Positions 42,189-52,767 of a DNA stretch of 64,000 nt are shown here, piece after piece; position 1 is the stretch's first letter; every line of letters begins with the position of its first letter. This DNA is from Palaemon carinicauda (Eukaryota > Arthropoda > Malacostraca > Decapoda > Palaemonidae). The notes below the pieces were generated by a model that ran no database searches, was not told the origin of the DNA, and worked only from the letters and a program-made list of their open reading frames with translations. The translations under genes were made by a program, and so were the position numbers. The stretch is from assembly GCF_036898095.1 (NCBI RefSeq), contig NC_090751.1, positions 51,612,448 through 51,676,447 of the forward strand, given 5' to 3'.

Positions 42189-43000
42189 TTGCAAAATTAC
42201 CCTCCATCTACAATGCTTATTTTCTCAATAGCGGTTAATATGCCATAGAGTTCGGCAGTAAATATGGAAGCTGTTAGAGGAAGTGCACCTCTACAATTAA
42301 AACCATTACCATGTACTCCAAATCCAATGCCAGCATCAGATTTGGACCCATCAGTATATACTGCATAAAAGACGATCCTCTATGTTCTTCAACATGTTCC
42401 ATAAAAAGAGACCTGGCTTCTAAGTCAGTCATATTCTTCTTAACTCTAAGAAAGTATTTACAAAAGGATATCTCTGGTAATTTCTATGGAGGCATTGATG
42501 ATACCTTGAATGGAAGTACCTTACTTCTAATTATATCCCGACTGTTTAATAACTGTTTCACCCGAAAGCCATAAGGTTGAGGAGATTTTGGGTACAACTC
42601 AAAGTATGTTGGGTGCCTTACAAGGCTTGCAGTCTGAAAGGCTAAAGATTTAGTGAGTCTTTGCAATCTAAACCAATACCAAATAATAGAAGACATTCGG
42701 TAAAGGTCTGGAGGTAACTCTCCAGCATCAACAAGGAGATTTGGGATAGGTGAGGTTCTAAACGCTCCTGTGGACAATCTAATACCAGCATGATGTATTG
42801 AATCCAATATCTTTAATCAGCTTGGGGTGGCTGAGGAGTATATTTCACATCCATAACTAATTTAGGAAAAAATCAAGGCCTTGTATAATTTAAAAATAGT
42901 ATTGCAGTCTGGCCCCCATGATGTATGGGACAATACTTTTAAAAGATTCAGAGCCTCAAAACATTTAGCTTTTAATGCTCTTAGGTGAGAAACCCATGTA
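42189..43000 (-). pseudogene. LINE RNase H start and RT C-terminal region
   Basis: At the DIRS A junction the minus strand reads TAELYGILTAIEKI, the RNase H Glu block (about 42275-42230), then loses frame by one extra G next to the junction. Before it the open frame 42807-42484 has HHAGIRLSTGAFRTSPIPNL, a well-known region between RT and RNase H in I-like LINEs, followed by ELPPDLYR. It is continuous with 21895 when DIRS A is removed. Confidence 0.72.
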
Positions 43001-44179
43001 CGTCTACAATCAAATATCAAACCTAAAAGTTTAGCTTCCCCCCCTACACCTGGGATCCGTTGACCTTTAATATATATATCCGGGTCTGGATGTGCTCCCC
43101 GGATACGAGAGAAATGTATAAAACTGTAGTAGTTTTACTTGTCGAGAACTTAACTCCATTTATATCGGCCCACTGCATAATTTTGTCAATTGAGAGTTGT
43201 AGTTTTCTCTCAAACATTGCCATTCTAGCTCCCGCAAATGATATGGAGAGATTACCCACAAATAATGTTGAGAGAACATCCCGGGGAATGGCTGAGGATA
43301 TCCCATTAATTGCTATTGCAAAAAGGGTTACACTTAACACACTACCCTGAGGAACTACTTCCTGACATTTACTCTCTGATAGAGTTGCCCCCCCTCTCAC
43401 TTGAAAAACTATGTGAAAAAAATGCCTAAATAAATAATGGCAGCTCTCCTCTCAATCCCAATTCATAGATTGCTTAAAGTATACCATATCTCCATGTGGT
43501 TTCAGATGCTTTTTCAAGGTCAAAAAACTGTCCCATGGTGCTGTTTGGAAGCAAAGGCTTCACAAACAGAGGACTCAAGTCGTATCAACACATCAGTTGA
43601 GGGCATTTTTCTGAATCCACATTGAATGGGTGATAAAATACCCTTCTTTTTAAGGTACCACACCAGCCTTGCATTGACCATCTTTTCCATGATTTTACAT
43701 AAACAAGATGTCAATGCAATAGGTCGGTAGTTTGCTGCTAAAAACTTGTCCTTACCGGGTTTTAAAAAGGCTAAAATAATGGCTAGTTCCCAAACACTTG
43801 GATAACTATGATCAAGCCATATTCTATTAATAATGCTTAAAATCAATAACTTTGTATTAAAATGTACATGTTTAATCATTGCATATGGAATTCCATCGGG
43901 TCCAGGGGCTGTATTGTTACAAGTAGCAAGTGCGGAATCATATTCTCTTTCAGTTAAAGGAGAATTATATGACTCTTCCCTTCCTATTGCAAAATCTAAA
44001 ATTTTCTTTTCTTCAATGCTCCTATATTGGTGACCAGGAGCTGCTACACACTTGCACGATACATTTGAGAAATGATCAGCCAGGGCATTTCTAACATCAT
44101 TTGCTTTAGTCACATACTGACCGTTCACTTTCAGCACTGGTGGTGGGTTCGGGTTAAATTTGCCGGCAATCTTCTTCAT
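43001..44179 (-). pseudogene. LINE reverse transcriptase
   Basis: The frame 44179-43520 contains APGPDGIPYAMIKH, ANYRPIALTSCLCKIMEKMV and GILSPIQCGFRKMPST. These are the fingers and early palm of a LINE RT. After a frame change, 43400-43044 reads VPQGSVLSVTLFAIAING. The catalytic box should be [YF]xDD but reads LFVGNLSI here (about 43250-43270), so both aspartates are lost. This copy cannot polymerise. The group is I-like by the RNase H that follows. Confidence 0.8.
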
Positions 44180-45135
44180 TTTCCTCCATACAGAAGATGG
44201 TGGTGTTCTACTGTTGGCGTCAAGCTTCTTTCATGGCACGACAGAACTGTGCTCTACACTTTTTGTATGTTATCTAATTTTCATCAGTACGGCGTCTACG
44301 CATCTAGTCAAGAGATTTTCGGTAGGCTCTGTGCAAGACTTTCAATTCTGAAGACCACCACGGGATTGGTCGTCGTTTGAATAATCCCGTGGTTTTGGGA
44401 ATTGAATTGATTCCTGCTGTACAGAGAGTTCCTTTCAGTAGGTCTATGGCATCATCAATACTTTCAAACTGTTCTGCACTCCCTTCGATTTCACTTGGCT
44501 CACAAAATTTAACCCAGTCTGCCTTGTCAATATTCCACCGTGGCGATCTTTGTAAAGGCGGACCCTTGTTGGTGTTTATAATGATTGGTGCATGATCACT
44601 AGTATGCCAATCATGTAATGTCCTCCAATCGAAATCAAGAAGGCAACTAGAGCTTGCAATTTAAAGGTCAATGCATGACAAGGTACCTGTCTGAATATGG
44701 AAGTGTGTGGGCTCTCCTGTATTAAGGAGTTCGACATCCTCATTTTCCACAATTGATGAGATAATATTGCCACTTGTGTTTGCCAAAACATCACCCCATA
44801 AAGGATGTCTACCATTCATATCTCCCAGTAAGAGAAAAGGTTGAGGGAGTTGTTGAATGACCTCTACTAAATCATCATATAAAATATCATTTGGAGGTAA
44901 GTACAGAGAGCATGTTGTATATTTTCTACCTATATCGATTTGTACAACCACTGCCTGCAGGGGTGTACGAATAGACAAAGGTATTTGAGGAACATCTCGA
45001 CAAACGTACATAAGACTTCCGCCAAGGCTCCCTGCTTGTTGATTATATGGTGTTCTGTAGCTAACATCCTCTCAAGGACTACGAGTGTTAGCATCAAGCT
45101 TACTTTCCTGTAGACATACAATTATTGGGGAATGT
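44180..45135 (-). pseudogene. LINE endonuclease
   Basis: Minus-strand pieces 45121-44930 and 45011-44661 contain LYLPPNDILYDDLVEVIQQL, FLLLGDMNGRHPLWGD (Asp and Asn of the phosphatase/endonuclease fold) and, in the next frame, HTSDHAPIII (catalytic Ser-Asp-His, about 44610-44580). This is the apurinic-type nuclease that nicks target DNA in LINE insertion. Frameshifts divide it. A linker with LKGTLCTAGINSIPK leads to RT. Confidence 0.72.
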
Positions 45136-46950
45136 TCACGAATTAGGATCTTAAGTTCTTCATATTTGGCCCTTAAACCCTGACAATTCCATTGCAAAAT
45201 GGAGGAGAAAACTATGGGTTATTTCTGGAAGACATCTTGGATGAGGTCTTCCCATTAGGAGTTTTTTATCTAACATTATTACCTGTAGGTTTCTTCAGAG
45301 ATGGTCTTGATATGTTGGGTTTTATGTTTGTACTTTTCTGTGTGTCCTCCTGATCTATTTGTTGAGGCAGATGGTGGACCTCAACTTGAATTTCTGATTT
45401 ATTCAGTTTATCTACTGGTTCATTAGAAATATCACAGACAAAACATCAAATTTATTTGATGCCATAATTTCAATGTTTCTAATGGAGGGGGGCGAGAGAG
45501 GTCTCTCTCTTTTACGAATAATAGATGGTGGTTTTCTGGGTTTTTGCACCTTTCCCACAACAGGTGCATCAGGTAAGTTGGTTTTAAGTGAAACCTCCAG
45601 CAAATCAGGCAAGGACATGGCCTGTGAGAGGTTTGTACTAGTTTTTGTAATGGGGGACGAGGGTTGTACAGAAATGGGCAATGCCTTAGTGTTAATACGC
45701 CGTGGTAAAACCTCAGGAGATAATATGCTTACTTCGTCATTTGACATTTGATCAGATGGTATATTTCTTTTTCTAGAGGTATTGGCAGTACTAGGTGGGT
45801 TTGATTTTAATGCCTTAGCATAGCTATTTGACTTATTTAATAATCTTTTGACATGTCCCACACTTACATGTTCCAAACTAGATTTGTTAAGGGCAGCTTC
45901 TTCCAACTTATACCGCTCGCAGCTCTTGTCTGTGGATTTATGATTCAAGTTGCAATTTAAACACCACTCTCCATGTGCACATTCTCCATGGTAAGATTTG
46001 GAGCAAATACCACATATTTTCTCATTTTTGCAAACCTTAGACGGGTGTCCAAATTTAAAACAATTAAAACACAGCAGTGGCTTCTGCTTGAATGGTCGTA
46101 CTTTAATTATTTTGTTTTCAATAGTAATATGGAATGGTACATCAGCATCGTGGAATGTAAGGATTATTATTGATGTACCTGGGACTTTGTGAATTTCCAT
46201 ACATTTAGTGGACACATGGCCAGTACCTCTTCCTCTATAAATTCATACAGATCTCTGTTAAAAACTAACCCCCTTCCGTAACCAAAATTTAGGTGGGGTA
46301 TGACATGTAAATTAATGTCATCATTACTTATTTTCATGTTGGACAGTATTACAGACTGTGTACTTGATTTGGCATGGATAAGGAAACTACTTTTTCCAAA
46401 GCGAGATATATCGCCTGGTGCAATAGTTCCTACTTTTTTCTAAATTAACTTGCATATTTTAAAATAATTCCCTTTAACCCCCTTTGATTCAGTTATAAGC
46501 CACGTCGGTGGTTTTGGCTTTCTCTGGGAGGGCATAACTAAATCTGTGTCTTTTTCCAACCAATCGGCAGGCCTTTACACATCCAAATCTTTTGGTACCT
46601 TATCGCAGAGAGCAGCCGCGACATTCAATTTATTAATTTTAATATTATTCAAGTTACTTATTACCCTAAATGCTTCGTCATAACTACCGTAAGATATCCA
46701 TGAATCCCATGTTTCAGCTTCAAGTTTCCTCCTTATTTCTTTTATGCATCCATAGCATTCAAATGCTTTATATAGATCACTGTAATTTGTCTCTATTGGA
46801 ATTTGGGTAACATGAAGGATTTAAAGTTTCCTTATGATTTTGGAATATTAGCAGAACGGTCCTTTCCCGTTCCGAGGTCATAAACAAACAGAATTTTCTC
46901 TATTCAAATTATCAAAGGTCGTCAACAGTGCCGTGGGGGGATACAGCATA
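45136..46950 (-). pseudogene. LINE ORF1 (gag-like, zinc knuckles)
   Basis: The open part 46215-45412 contains LCFNCFKFGHPSKVCKNEKI, a CCHC knuckle, followed by CGICSKSYHGEC and WCLNCNLNHKSTDKSC, two more Cys/His modules. Upstream the same protein continues in other frames to about 46900 (for example PPTWLITESKGVKGNYFKIC with two stops), including a region like an RNA-recognition domain. The C-terminal part is Ser/Pro-rich (ISVQPSSPITKTST). ORF1 proteins of this kind bind LINE RNA. Confidence 0.75.
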
Positions 46951-47506
46951 TCCAGGGGATGGGGAGTCAGTGTTTGAAGGGTCTATAGTTAAGGGTGGGA
47001 TTTTCTTTATGTTTTTTTTTTTTTTTTTTTTTTTTTTTTGTTGGTTTACCTGCTGGAAAGGAAATTTGCATTCTCCACTAACGGCACAATGAGAGTATAC
47101 TTCACAGATGGTCCACTCCATACCCTACCCGAAGGATAGCACCAAAACAGATATTGAGGCACAGGTGTAAGCTAAACTCGCCTGTTAGGACTGAGACCAA
47201 GGAAATATGGAGTCATCCTCCCCATATCTGTAATGATGGGCTTCCGGGCAGAAGTCAAAAGTCCCACCTCAAGGATTGGATCCCCCGGATTCCGATGACC
47301 CAACCCTTGAGAGTAGTTCCGCCAAAAAGGTCCAAACCATCTTCGGAATGGCTGAGAACATCCAATACTCTCATATATAGCTTCGAATGCAAATACCTCC
47401 AAACCGTGATGCCTTCGCCCATTCATCTAAGCAGGCAGTAATAATGAATGTGGAAATGTCCACGCCATTTAATTAAAATAAAAATAAATAAATAAATAAA
47501 TGAACA

Positions 47507-47553
<47 letters not shown>

Positions 47554-47800
47554 TACACCTACATATATATAAACTTAAAAGAAATAATACTCAGAGTTAG
47601 GACAACAAGACAAAAAGTTGATAAAATTAGGAGAAGGTCGAAGTAATATTGAGCAGAAGGAATAGAGGAAAGGGAGAGAAATTTAGATTCGAACTTGGGG
47701 AGCAATTTCCCAAAGTTCGAGAGCCCTCTTGCCCGTCACAAATCTTCAACAATATGAAGAAACCACATGACTGCGTCAAGGCATTCTCTCATTAAGATGG
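46951..47800 (-). other. LINE 5' untranslated region with poly(T) and (AT)n
   Basis: A T run at about 47012-47039 and an (AT)n run at about 47505-47549. No conserved frame. It ends exactly at the 13-bp target duplication. An internal promoter is expected in LINEs but none is identifiable by eye. Confidence 0.5.
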
Positions 47801-47813
47801 TTGCCAGATGTGA
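47801..47813. repeat. LINE target-site duplication, 5' side
   Basis: TTGCCAGATGTGA, identical to 21100-21112. Confidence 0.92.
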
Positions 47814-48600
47814 ATTGGGTTCCTCCATCTGAAGATAGCTCTTCTGGGATTCCAAATGTGACAAATGATTCGCGAAAGTGCTTTATCAGACCATCTTCTT
47901 CCGAAAGAGATGTGAATACCATGGGCCAATTAGAGTATCTGTCTACCAGGACCAGGTATTCAGTGTTGTTGTGAAGGAAGCACTCACAACAAACCTTCTG
48001 GAATGGGTAATCAGGCGGACTGATGTCACTTAGTGGTTGCATTGCATTTGATTTGGTGATCCTCTGACACTGGGCACATTTTTCTCTTACTCTGCTAATG
48101 TCAGTTGAGATACCTGGCCAGAAGACTGAGTCTGCAGCCCATTAACACAGCATTCACTCCCTGGTGGGCAGCATGTAAGGAGGCTAGGATGCTTCTCCTT
48201 GGGGAAATGGGTAAGACAATTCTGTGTCCCATCAAGATAGCACCAAGACAAGAGAGGCTTTGTGTGTAGCAATGAAAGCTGCAAAGGGTTGGTGGGAGGT
48301 CCTGGCACCTCGACGGCATACCATTTTGCAGAATGTCTGCAAATTCGAATATCATTTCATCTGAAAACGTTGCATCCCTGACCATTTCCCATGTGACCAC
48401 GTTGGAGATAGAGTGTAGTGTGAGGAATGCTACCGCATGTTCAGGGTTGTTCTCTGCCAGGTCCACAACATCCATGGCATCGAGGACAAAAGGTTGAGAA
48501 GAAGGCAAACTGTCCTGGCAGGTTTCCTCTTCCGTTATGGGAGGATATCCTGACACAGCATCCGGTCCTTTATTCTTCAAACCGGAGACATACACTAAGG
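47814..48600 (-). pseudogene. Minus-strand Ty3-like integrase, N-terminal half
   Basis: Pieces 48595-48101 and 48042-47776 include the spacer, zinc region (CQRITKSNAM, about 48070) and the catalytic core with VLVDRYSNWPMVF (first Asp) and FGIPEELSSDGGTQFTSG (second Asp, about 47830-47800). The frame runs into the LINE at the duplicated site and resumes at 21099. A frame change near 48100 breaks it. Confidence 0.8.
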
Positions 48601-49780
48601 TGAACCGGTATGCTAATGTTTTCTCTTTCAGGTTGAAAAGTCTTTTGTTACTGACTTCAGTGAGAGAGCGGTCACTAAGAATCCTGAGGAGGGGTTAATG
48701 GTCCGTGCCTAAAATGAGGTGGGCGCAACCAAGAATGTAGTATCTCATTCAGTGAAGAGCATACACCACTGCAAGGCCCTCTCCTTCAATGGGGGCATAA
48801 CGACACTAGGCTGGAGTTGTAAATCTACTCCCTACCAAACAAAGATTCCAACCATCGGGGCAGCATGATGGGCTTTTAGATGTGCACAGACAATATTTCA
48901 GCCTCAAAAGGAATCCAACCCCATCCACACACCAGTTGGTTTGCAGACATGTAGTACGGGAAGGATCAAATAGTCTGACGCCGTCCCTCATTTCTGACAC
49001 AATGGCTTCCTTCGACTGTTCAAACAGCTTAAGTTCCTCAGTCCAGGTGAATGTTGTTGATGGTTTGAGGTTTCTGAAAGGTTTCATTTGTTTGGCCACA
49101 GTGAACGCATATGCTCCTTGGTTAAGCAGTCCAAACCATGCTCTTGCTCCAAATATATCCTTTGGTGTTGGGAAATTTAAAACAGTTCAAGAATTTCGAG
49201 CTTGGTTTGACATTTGTGGCTGTTACCATGAGCCCGGCAAACTCAACTGAATCCTGGGCAAACTGAAATTTTCTCAGGTTAAGGGTGATGCTATTTTGTG
49301 AACAGAGATCAAGCCATTCACATGTTAGGAAGAAAGATGCCTCAATTGACTTTGCCCACATACAAGTATCATCAACACATTTCACTTTGTCCGGGAAGCC
49401 TGCAATGATGCTGTCAAATCTGAGTGTATACATCACCACTGGGAAGGAATCTTTGTGGTACGACCTTGTACTGGAATCTACCCCCATGGGGTGATGAAGG
49501 TGGTGATGTGTGTGTCCTCTTCACGGACTGGTACCCAGTGATATCCGTTCCATGCATCTGTGACAGACTTTTTAGTGTTCTGAGGGATTCGATCAGCAAG
49601 ATGGAATGGACTACGGATATGGTGGGTCTGTCGTACAGCATCACGGTTCTGTGCCTGTAAGTCGACTGTGCATCTGGGGCTTCCATCAGTTTTAGCTGTG
49701 ACAACTATCCTGGAGCACCATGTGGCAGGTGTGTTTGGACTAACCCGTTCAAGAACTCCAATACTAACATTACCCTCCAA
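48601..49780 (-). pseudogene. Minus-strand Ty3-like RT and RNase H
   Basis: RT motifs from 49780 down are GVLERVSPNTPATWCSRIVV, GSPRCTVDLQAQNR, ITTFITPWGRFQYKVVPQ (joined across a frame change at 49480), and VKCVDDTCMWAKSIE (catalytic Val-Asp-Asp at about 49390). RNase H is partly readable at 49099-48806: FDPSRTTCLQTNWCVDGVGF, with Asn in place of the expected Asp before Trp. A stop at about 48700 and several frame changes break it. The CVDD form is known from a Ty3 group of marine invertebrates, as I remember it. Confidence 0.75.
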
Positions 49781-50429
49781 GTCTTCAAGAACTTTGTCCT
49801 GCTAATGTGTGGGCACCAAGGTGGGTTTGTGCACAGCCACAGGTTTGTCTTCTGGGTCAACATGTAGTTGCAAGGGTTCACATTTCATCATGGGGAGGGG
49901 TTGATGCTCTCAGACGTTGAAAGCAGTGTCACCATAATAGTCCAGGAGCCAATCCTTGAATGCTGGCACATCTTCCTCTGTAGCTGTTAGTCCTAGTGGC
50001 AACAACTTTGGTAATGGTGAGGTGCTTGGCCTCATTTGGGGCAATGAGAGTTATGGGGTCCTTTTACTGGCCAGACAGTACTACATAGGACCCTTCTCTC
50101 TGGTTACGGTTCTTTCCCTTTGCTTACACAGACACCGAATAGTCTGGCCTATTCTTTATAGGTTCTCCTCTGTTCCCATACACCTGACAACACTTAGATT
50201 GCCAAACAATTCTTCACCCAAGGAGTTAACTACTGTACTGTAATTGTTCAGTGGATACTTTCCTCTTGGAAAGGGTAGAAGAAGACTCTTCAGCTATGGT
50301 AAGCAGCTCTTCTAGGAGAAGTTCTAGTCTTTGGTAGTGCCATAGCCTCTGCACCATGGTCTTCCACTGTCTTGGGTTAGAGTTCTCTTGCTTGAGGGTA
50401 CACTCAGCCACACTTCTATCTAGTTTCTC
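49781..50429 (-). pseudogene. Minus-strand Ty3-like pol, region between protease and RT
   Basis: Open piece 50411-50226 (TLKQENSNPRQWKTMVQRLW) and short pieces to 49781. No catalytic motif was recognised. It lies where the protease-RT linker should be. Confidence 0.4.
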
Positions 50430-50594
50430 TTCCTCTTATTTTGTTAAAGTTTTTATAGGAAATATTTTAATGTTGTTACTATACTTGAAATATTTTATTT
50501 TTCTTTATTTCCTTTCCTCACTGGGCTATTTTCCCTGCTGGGGCCCCTGGCCTTATAGCATCCTACTTTTCCAACTAGGGTTGTAGCTTAGCAT

Positions 50595-50628
<34 letters not shown>
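50430..50628 (+). mobile_element. SINE-like repeat with (AAT)n tail, copy 2
   Basis: The longer of two copies. It has TTTCCTTTCCTCACTGGGCT, TTCCAACTAGGGTTGTAGCT and about nine AAT/AATA units at 50597-50627. It interrupts the minus-strand Ty3 pol. Confidence 0.65.
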
Positions 50629-51264
50629 CAAGCTCTCTAAGGATGAAATAAGGTCGAGCGGTGCTACCTCTGGGAAGTTTGCTGGAGCGACATCCAGCTT
50701 CTCCAGTGCTTCTCTGGATAAGAATGCTTTTTCGATCTTTGAAGACACATATACCAACTGTTTGGCTTAACTAGCAGATCCTGTCTGATCATGGATGCAT
50801 GAGTGAACAATTATACCTCCCTTGATACCCAGGTCCTCCATAATGGTACCTAGCATAGCGAGTTTCACTGGCATGATGTCATTCTCGGTGTAACCCATGG
50901 CCAACAAGACTTGATAGGAATCACCGAGCTCTGGCATCCAGAGTCGGCGACCATAGGAATGGATAGCTTCCTGAGTCTTGAGTTGTCACTGATGGGGTAA
51001 CCAAGCTCTTCCTGGTCTTCAGACATGGGTATCAGGTCAACTATAATTGTGGGATGCGCAATAATGGTGGGCTATCAATAATCGGTTTGAATGCTGTTGG
51101 TCGCTGCTCCCATGAAGACTCAAGCTACACAACTGGTCAAAAGCTAGCAGGTCATCTTCTACCTGACATGCATGACCCTTATCCTTCTCTTTGGATTCCC
51201 AGTGAGATTGCAGTTCTCTTGAATCCTTGCTCTGGGTGCAAAATTTGGACGAGCTGTCCCTATG
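50629..51264 (-). pseudogene. Minus-strand Ty3-like protease region
   Basis: Minus-strand sequence from about 50757 gives VYVSSKIEKAFLSREALEKL, a pattern following the protease active site. The Asp-Thr/Ser-Gly itself is not readable. It sits between gag and the SINE-like repeat. Confidence 0.45.
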
Positions 51265-52110
51265 TCACCACTTATTGCAAGTTGAACATTTGCTACATGC
51301 CGATACGTAAGGTCCTTTAATGGAGCACTTTGTACATCCTGGGCATCGTTTAACTCTAGTGTTCCTGTCATTGTGCTGACCATAACTTGCTCCACCACCG
51401 CAAGCCCAGCACTTAGCAATCGAGTAGTTGGTTTGTTTGGACCTGTTTGTGAGAGAACCCACACAGTCTCCAACAGCAGCTCTTGTGGCTTTACTCTGTT
51501 CATTCTGAGCTATGAACGATACAATCTCGTCAAGGGTACGATTAGTTTTGAGGTCCCCAAGGAGGCCTGCAAGGATTTCCGGGTCGGCAATTCCACGGAC
51601 AAGATTGTCCTTGATGATCTCATTACTGAAGTCAAAGATGTGTGTGTATCCGGGATGTGTACACCTAGTCGCGAATTGACAAAGTGAGGCCTGACCCCGT
51701 AAGGTTGCGAAGAAGGTTCTGATTCCTGTCCCTGGTGGTTGTATCGTTTTGCTGAGCTTGATCCTGTAAACCCGGATGCTTTCCTCTTTCACTGCGAGCC
51801 GTTTGATGTCAGCTAGGAGATCGGCCTCTTGTGTCCCGGCAACATCACCTAGTAAATCTCTCATCATGTCGCTTCTGAGGTCGTCACTGCAACAGTAGAA
51901 CAGGGCTGTTGAGGCTGTGCATCTGATATGGCCATCCCTGCTTTTTAAGTGGTCCACTGTCTGGTGAATGCTGACCACTGGTCCAAGTGACATCCAGAAC
52001 TAAGCTTTGGGGGATCCAGTTTAAGCTTTGAGGGGCAGGTGTCATGTGCAGCTTTGCCATGCATTCTTGAGCTATTGCGAGGGCTGCTGCAAATGTGGTG
52101 TCAGTTCAGA
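51265..52110 (-). pseudogene. Minus-strand Ty3-like gag
   Basis: An open frame of 242 codons 51993-51265 with gag layout: IRVYRIKLSKTIQ and TFFATLRGQASLCQF as capsid-like helices, and KDNLVRGIADPEILAGLLGD. The Cys-rich tail has CWACGGG, CPGCTKC, CSKCSTCNKW. The same gag extends upstream in another frame to about 52110 (CMAKLHMTPAPQSL). The frame break near 51995 and lack of a start make it a relic. It adjoins the plus-strand Ty3 pol at 52.3 kb. Confidence 0.72.
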
Positions 52111-52311
52111 GTACAGTATATAAGATGGCTGAACGAGACGGAGCATTGAAGATCTTCACGAGTGACTCTTCAGTCATAGAAAGAAGACACTCTCTTCCTT
52201 GTATAACTTTTTATTTAGTCAAAAGGATGACAGGTGAGTCACCTGGAACACAGGAGATACAAACATAAGTAATAGAATATACAAATATAAGTAATAGAAT
52301 ATACTAAGGTA
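52111..52311. other. Junction between the two Ty3-like elements; possible LTR remnant
   Basis: Contains a TATATAAG string at about 52116-52124 and AT-rich repeats (AAGTAATAGAATATAC twice, 52270-52310). Which element this belongs to is unclear. An LTR is possible but no matching copy was found near 20.4 kb. Confidence 0.3.
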
Positions 52312-52767
52312 ATGACATATCTATCTAGAACCAGTACTTATCCCGAGCAGTTCTCAGCTACAACCATTCCCACCACACTGAGATTGGCTGTACTACTGAA
52401 GGGTGCTCACCATGTTGACAGTGTCCCGTTGCTGTCAGCAGAAACGAGAGACCCATGGGCTGAAGGACATCCTCAGTACAAACCATTTAAGGAAGGTTCT
52501 CTGGTTCTTAAGAAGGTGCACCAGTTGGGACACCTTCTGTCAAACAAGCTCATCCCTAGGTTTGAGGGGGTATTCCGTGTTACTAAGATACACGAAAATA
52601 AGTCACCTATGAGCTACAGAGACTGCCTGATGGTGAACTGGTAAAAACTCACCATATCCAGTTAAAGGCCTGGCTTAAACCTCCAGTCTATCTTAGGAGA
52701 CACCCTCTGGTATCCGAGGGTCCTGATCCTGTAACTGAAGCTCAGAATAGTCCAGGACTTGCAGATA
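52312..52767 (+). pseudogene. Plus-strand Ty3-like integrase, C-terminal part
   Basis: An open frame of 110 codons includes FKEGSLVLKKVHQLGHLLSN and RFEGVFRVTKI, the integrase C-terminal SH3-like domain. It continues past a stop with LKAWLKPPVYLRRHPL to the Tigger insertion at 52768. It is the missing end of the integrase that breaks off at about 20440, on the same strand. Confidence 0.72.

Larger units (their letters stand above)
21113..47800 (-). mobile_element. Full-length LINE (RNase H-bearing, I-like), minus strand, split by DIRS A
   Basis: A minus-strand non-LTR element carries ORF1 with CCHC zinc knuckles, then an apurinic-type endonuclease, RT and RNase H. It ends in a short tail of CAATCAATCAATCA type (21113-21125 on plus). 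It is bounded by a perfect 13-bp duplication (21100-21112 and 47801-47813). Without the DIRS block it is about 6.4 kb, which suits an intact I-group LINE. RNase H excludes clades lacking that domain, such as Jockey proper. The RT active site is mutated, so this copy is dead. I infer 'I-like' from layout only. Confidence 0.85.
20445..52290 (-). mobile_element. Second Ty3-like retrotransposon, minus strand, split by a LINE
   Basis: On the minus strand, gag (52.1-51.27 kb), RT (49.8-49.1 kb), RNase H (49.1-48.6 kb) and integrase (48.6-47.8 kb) are in order. The integrase continues at 21099-20560 after a 26.7-kb LINE block with a perfect 13-bp target duplication. The element's own length is about 5 kb. 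LTRs were not recognised at either end, so its limits are estimated and it may be truncated. It interrupts the integrase of the plus-strand Ty3-like element. Confidence 0.7.

Noticed and set aside
52037..52290. LTR starting TGTCATGTG after a purine-rich tract
   Set aside because: On the minus strand this text reads as gag (CMAKLHMTPAPQSL), so the purine tract and TG are coding, although an LTR remnant further right stays possible.
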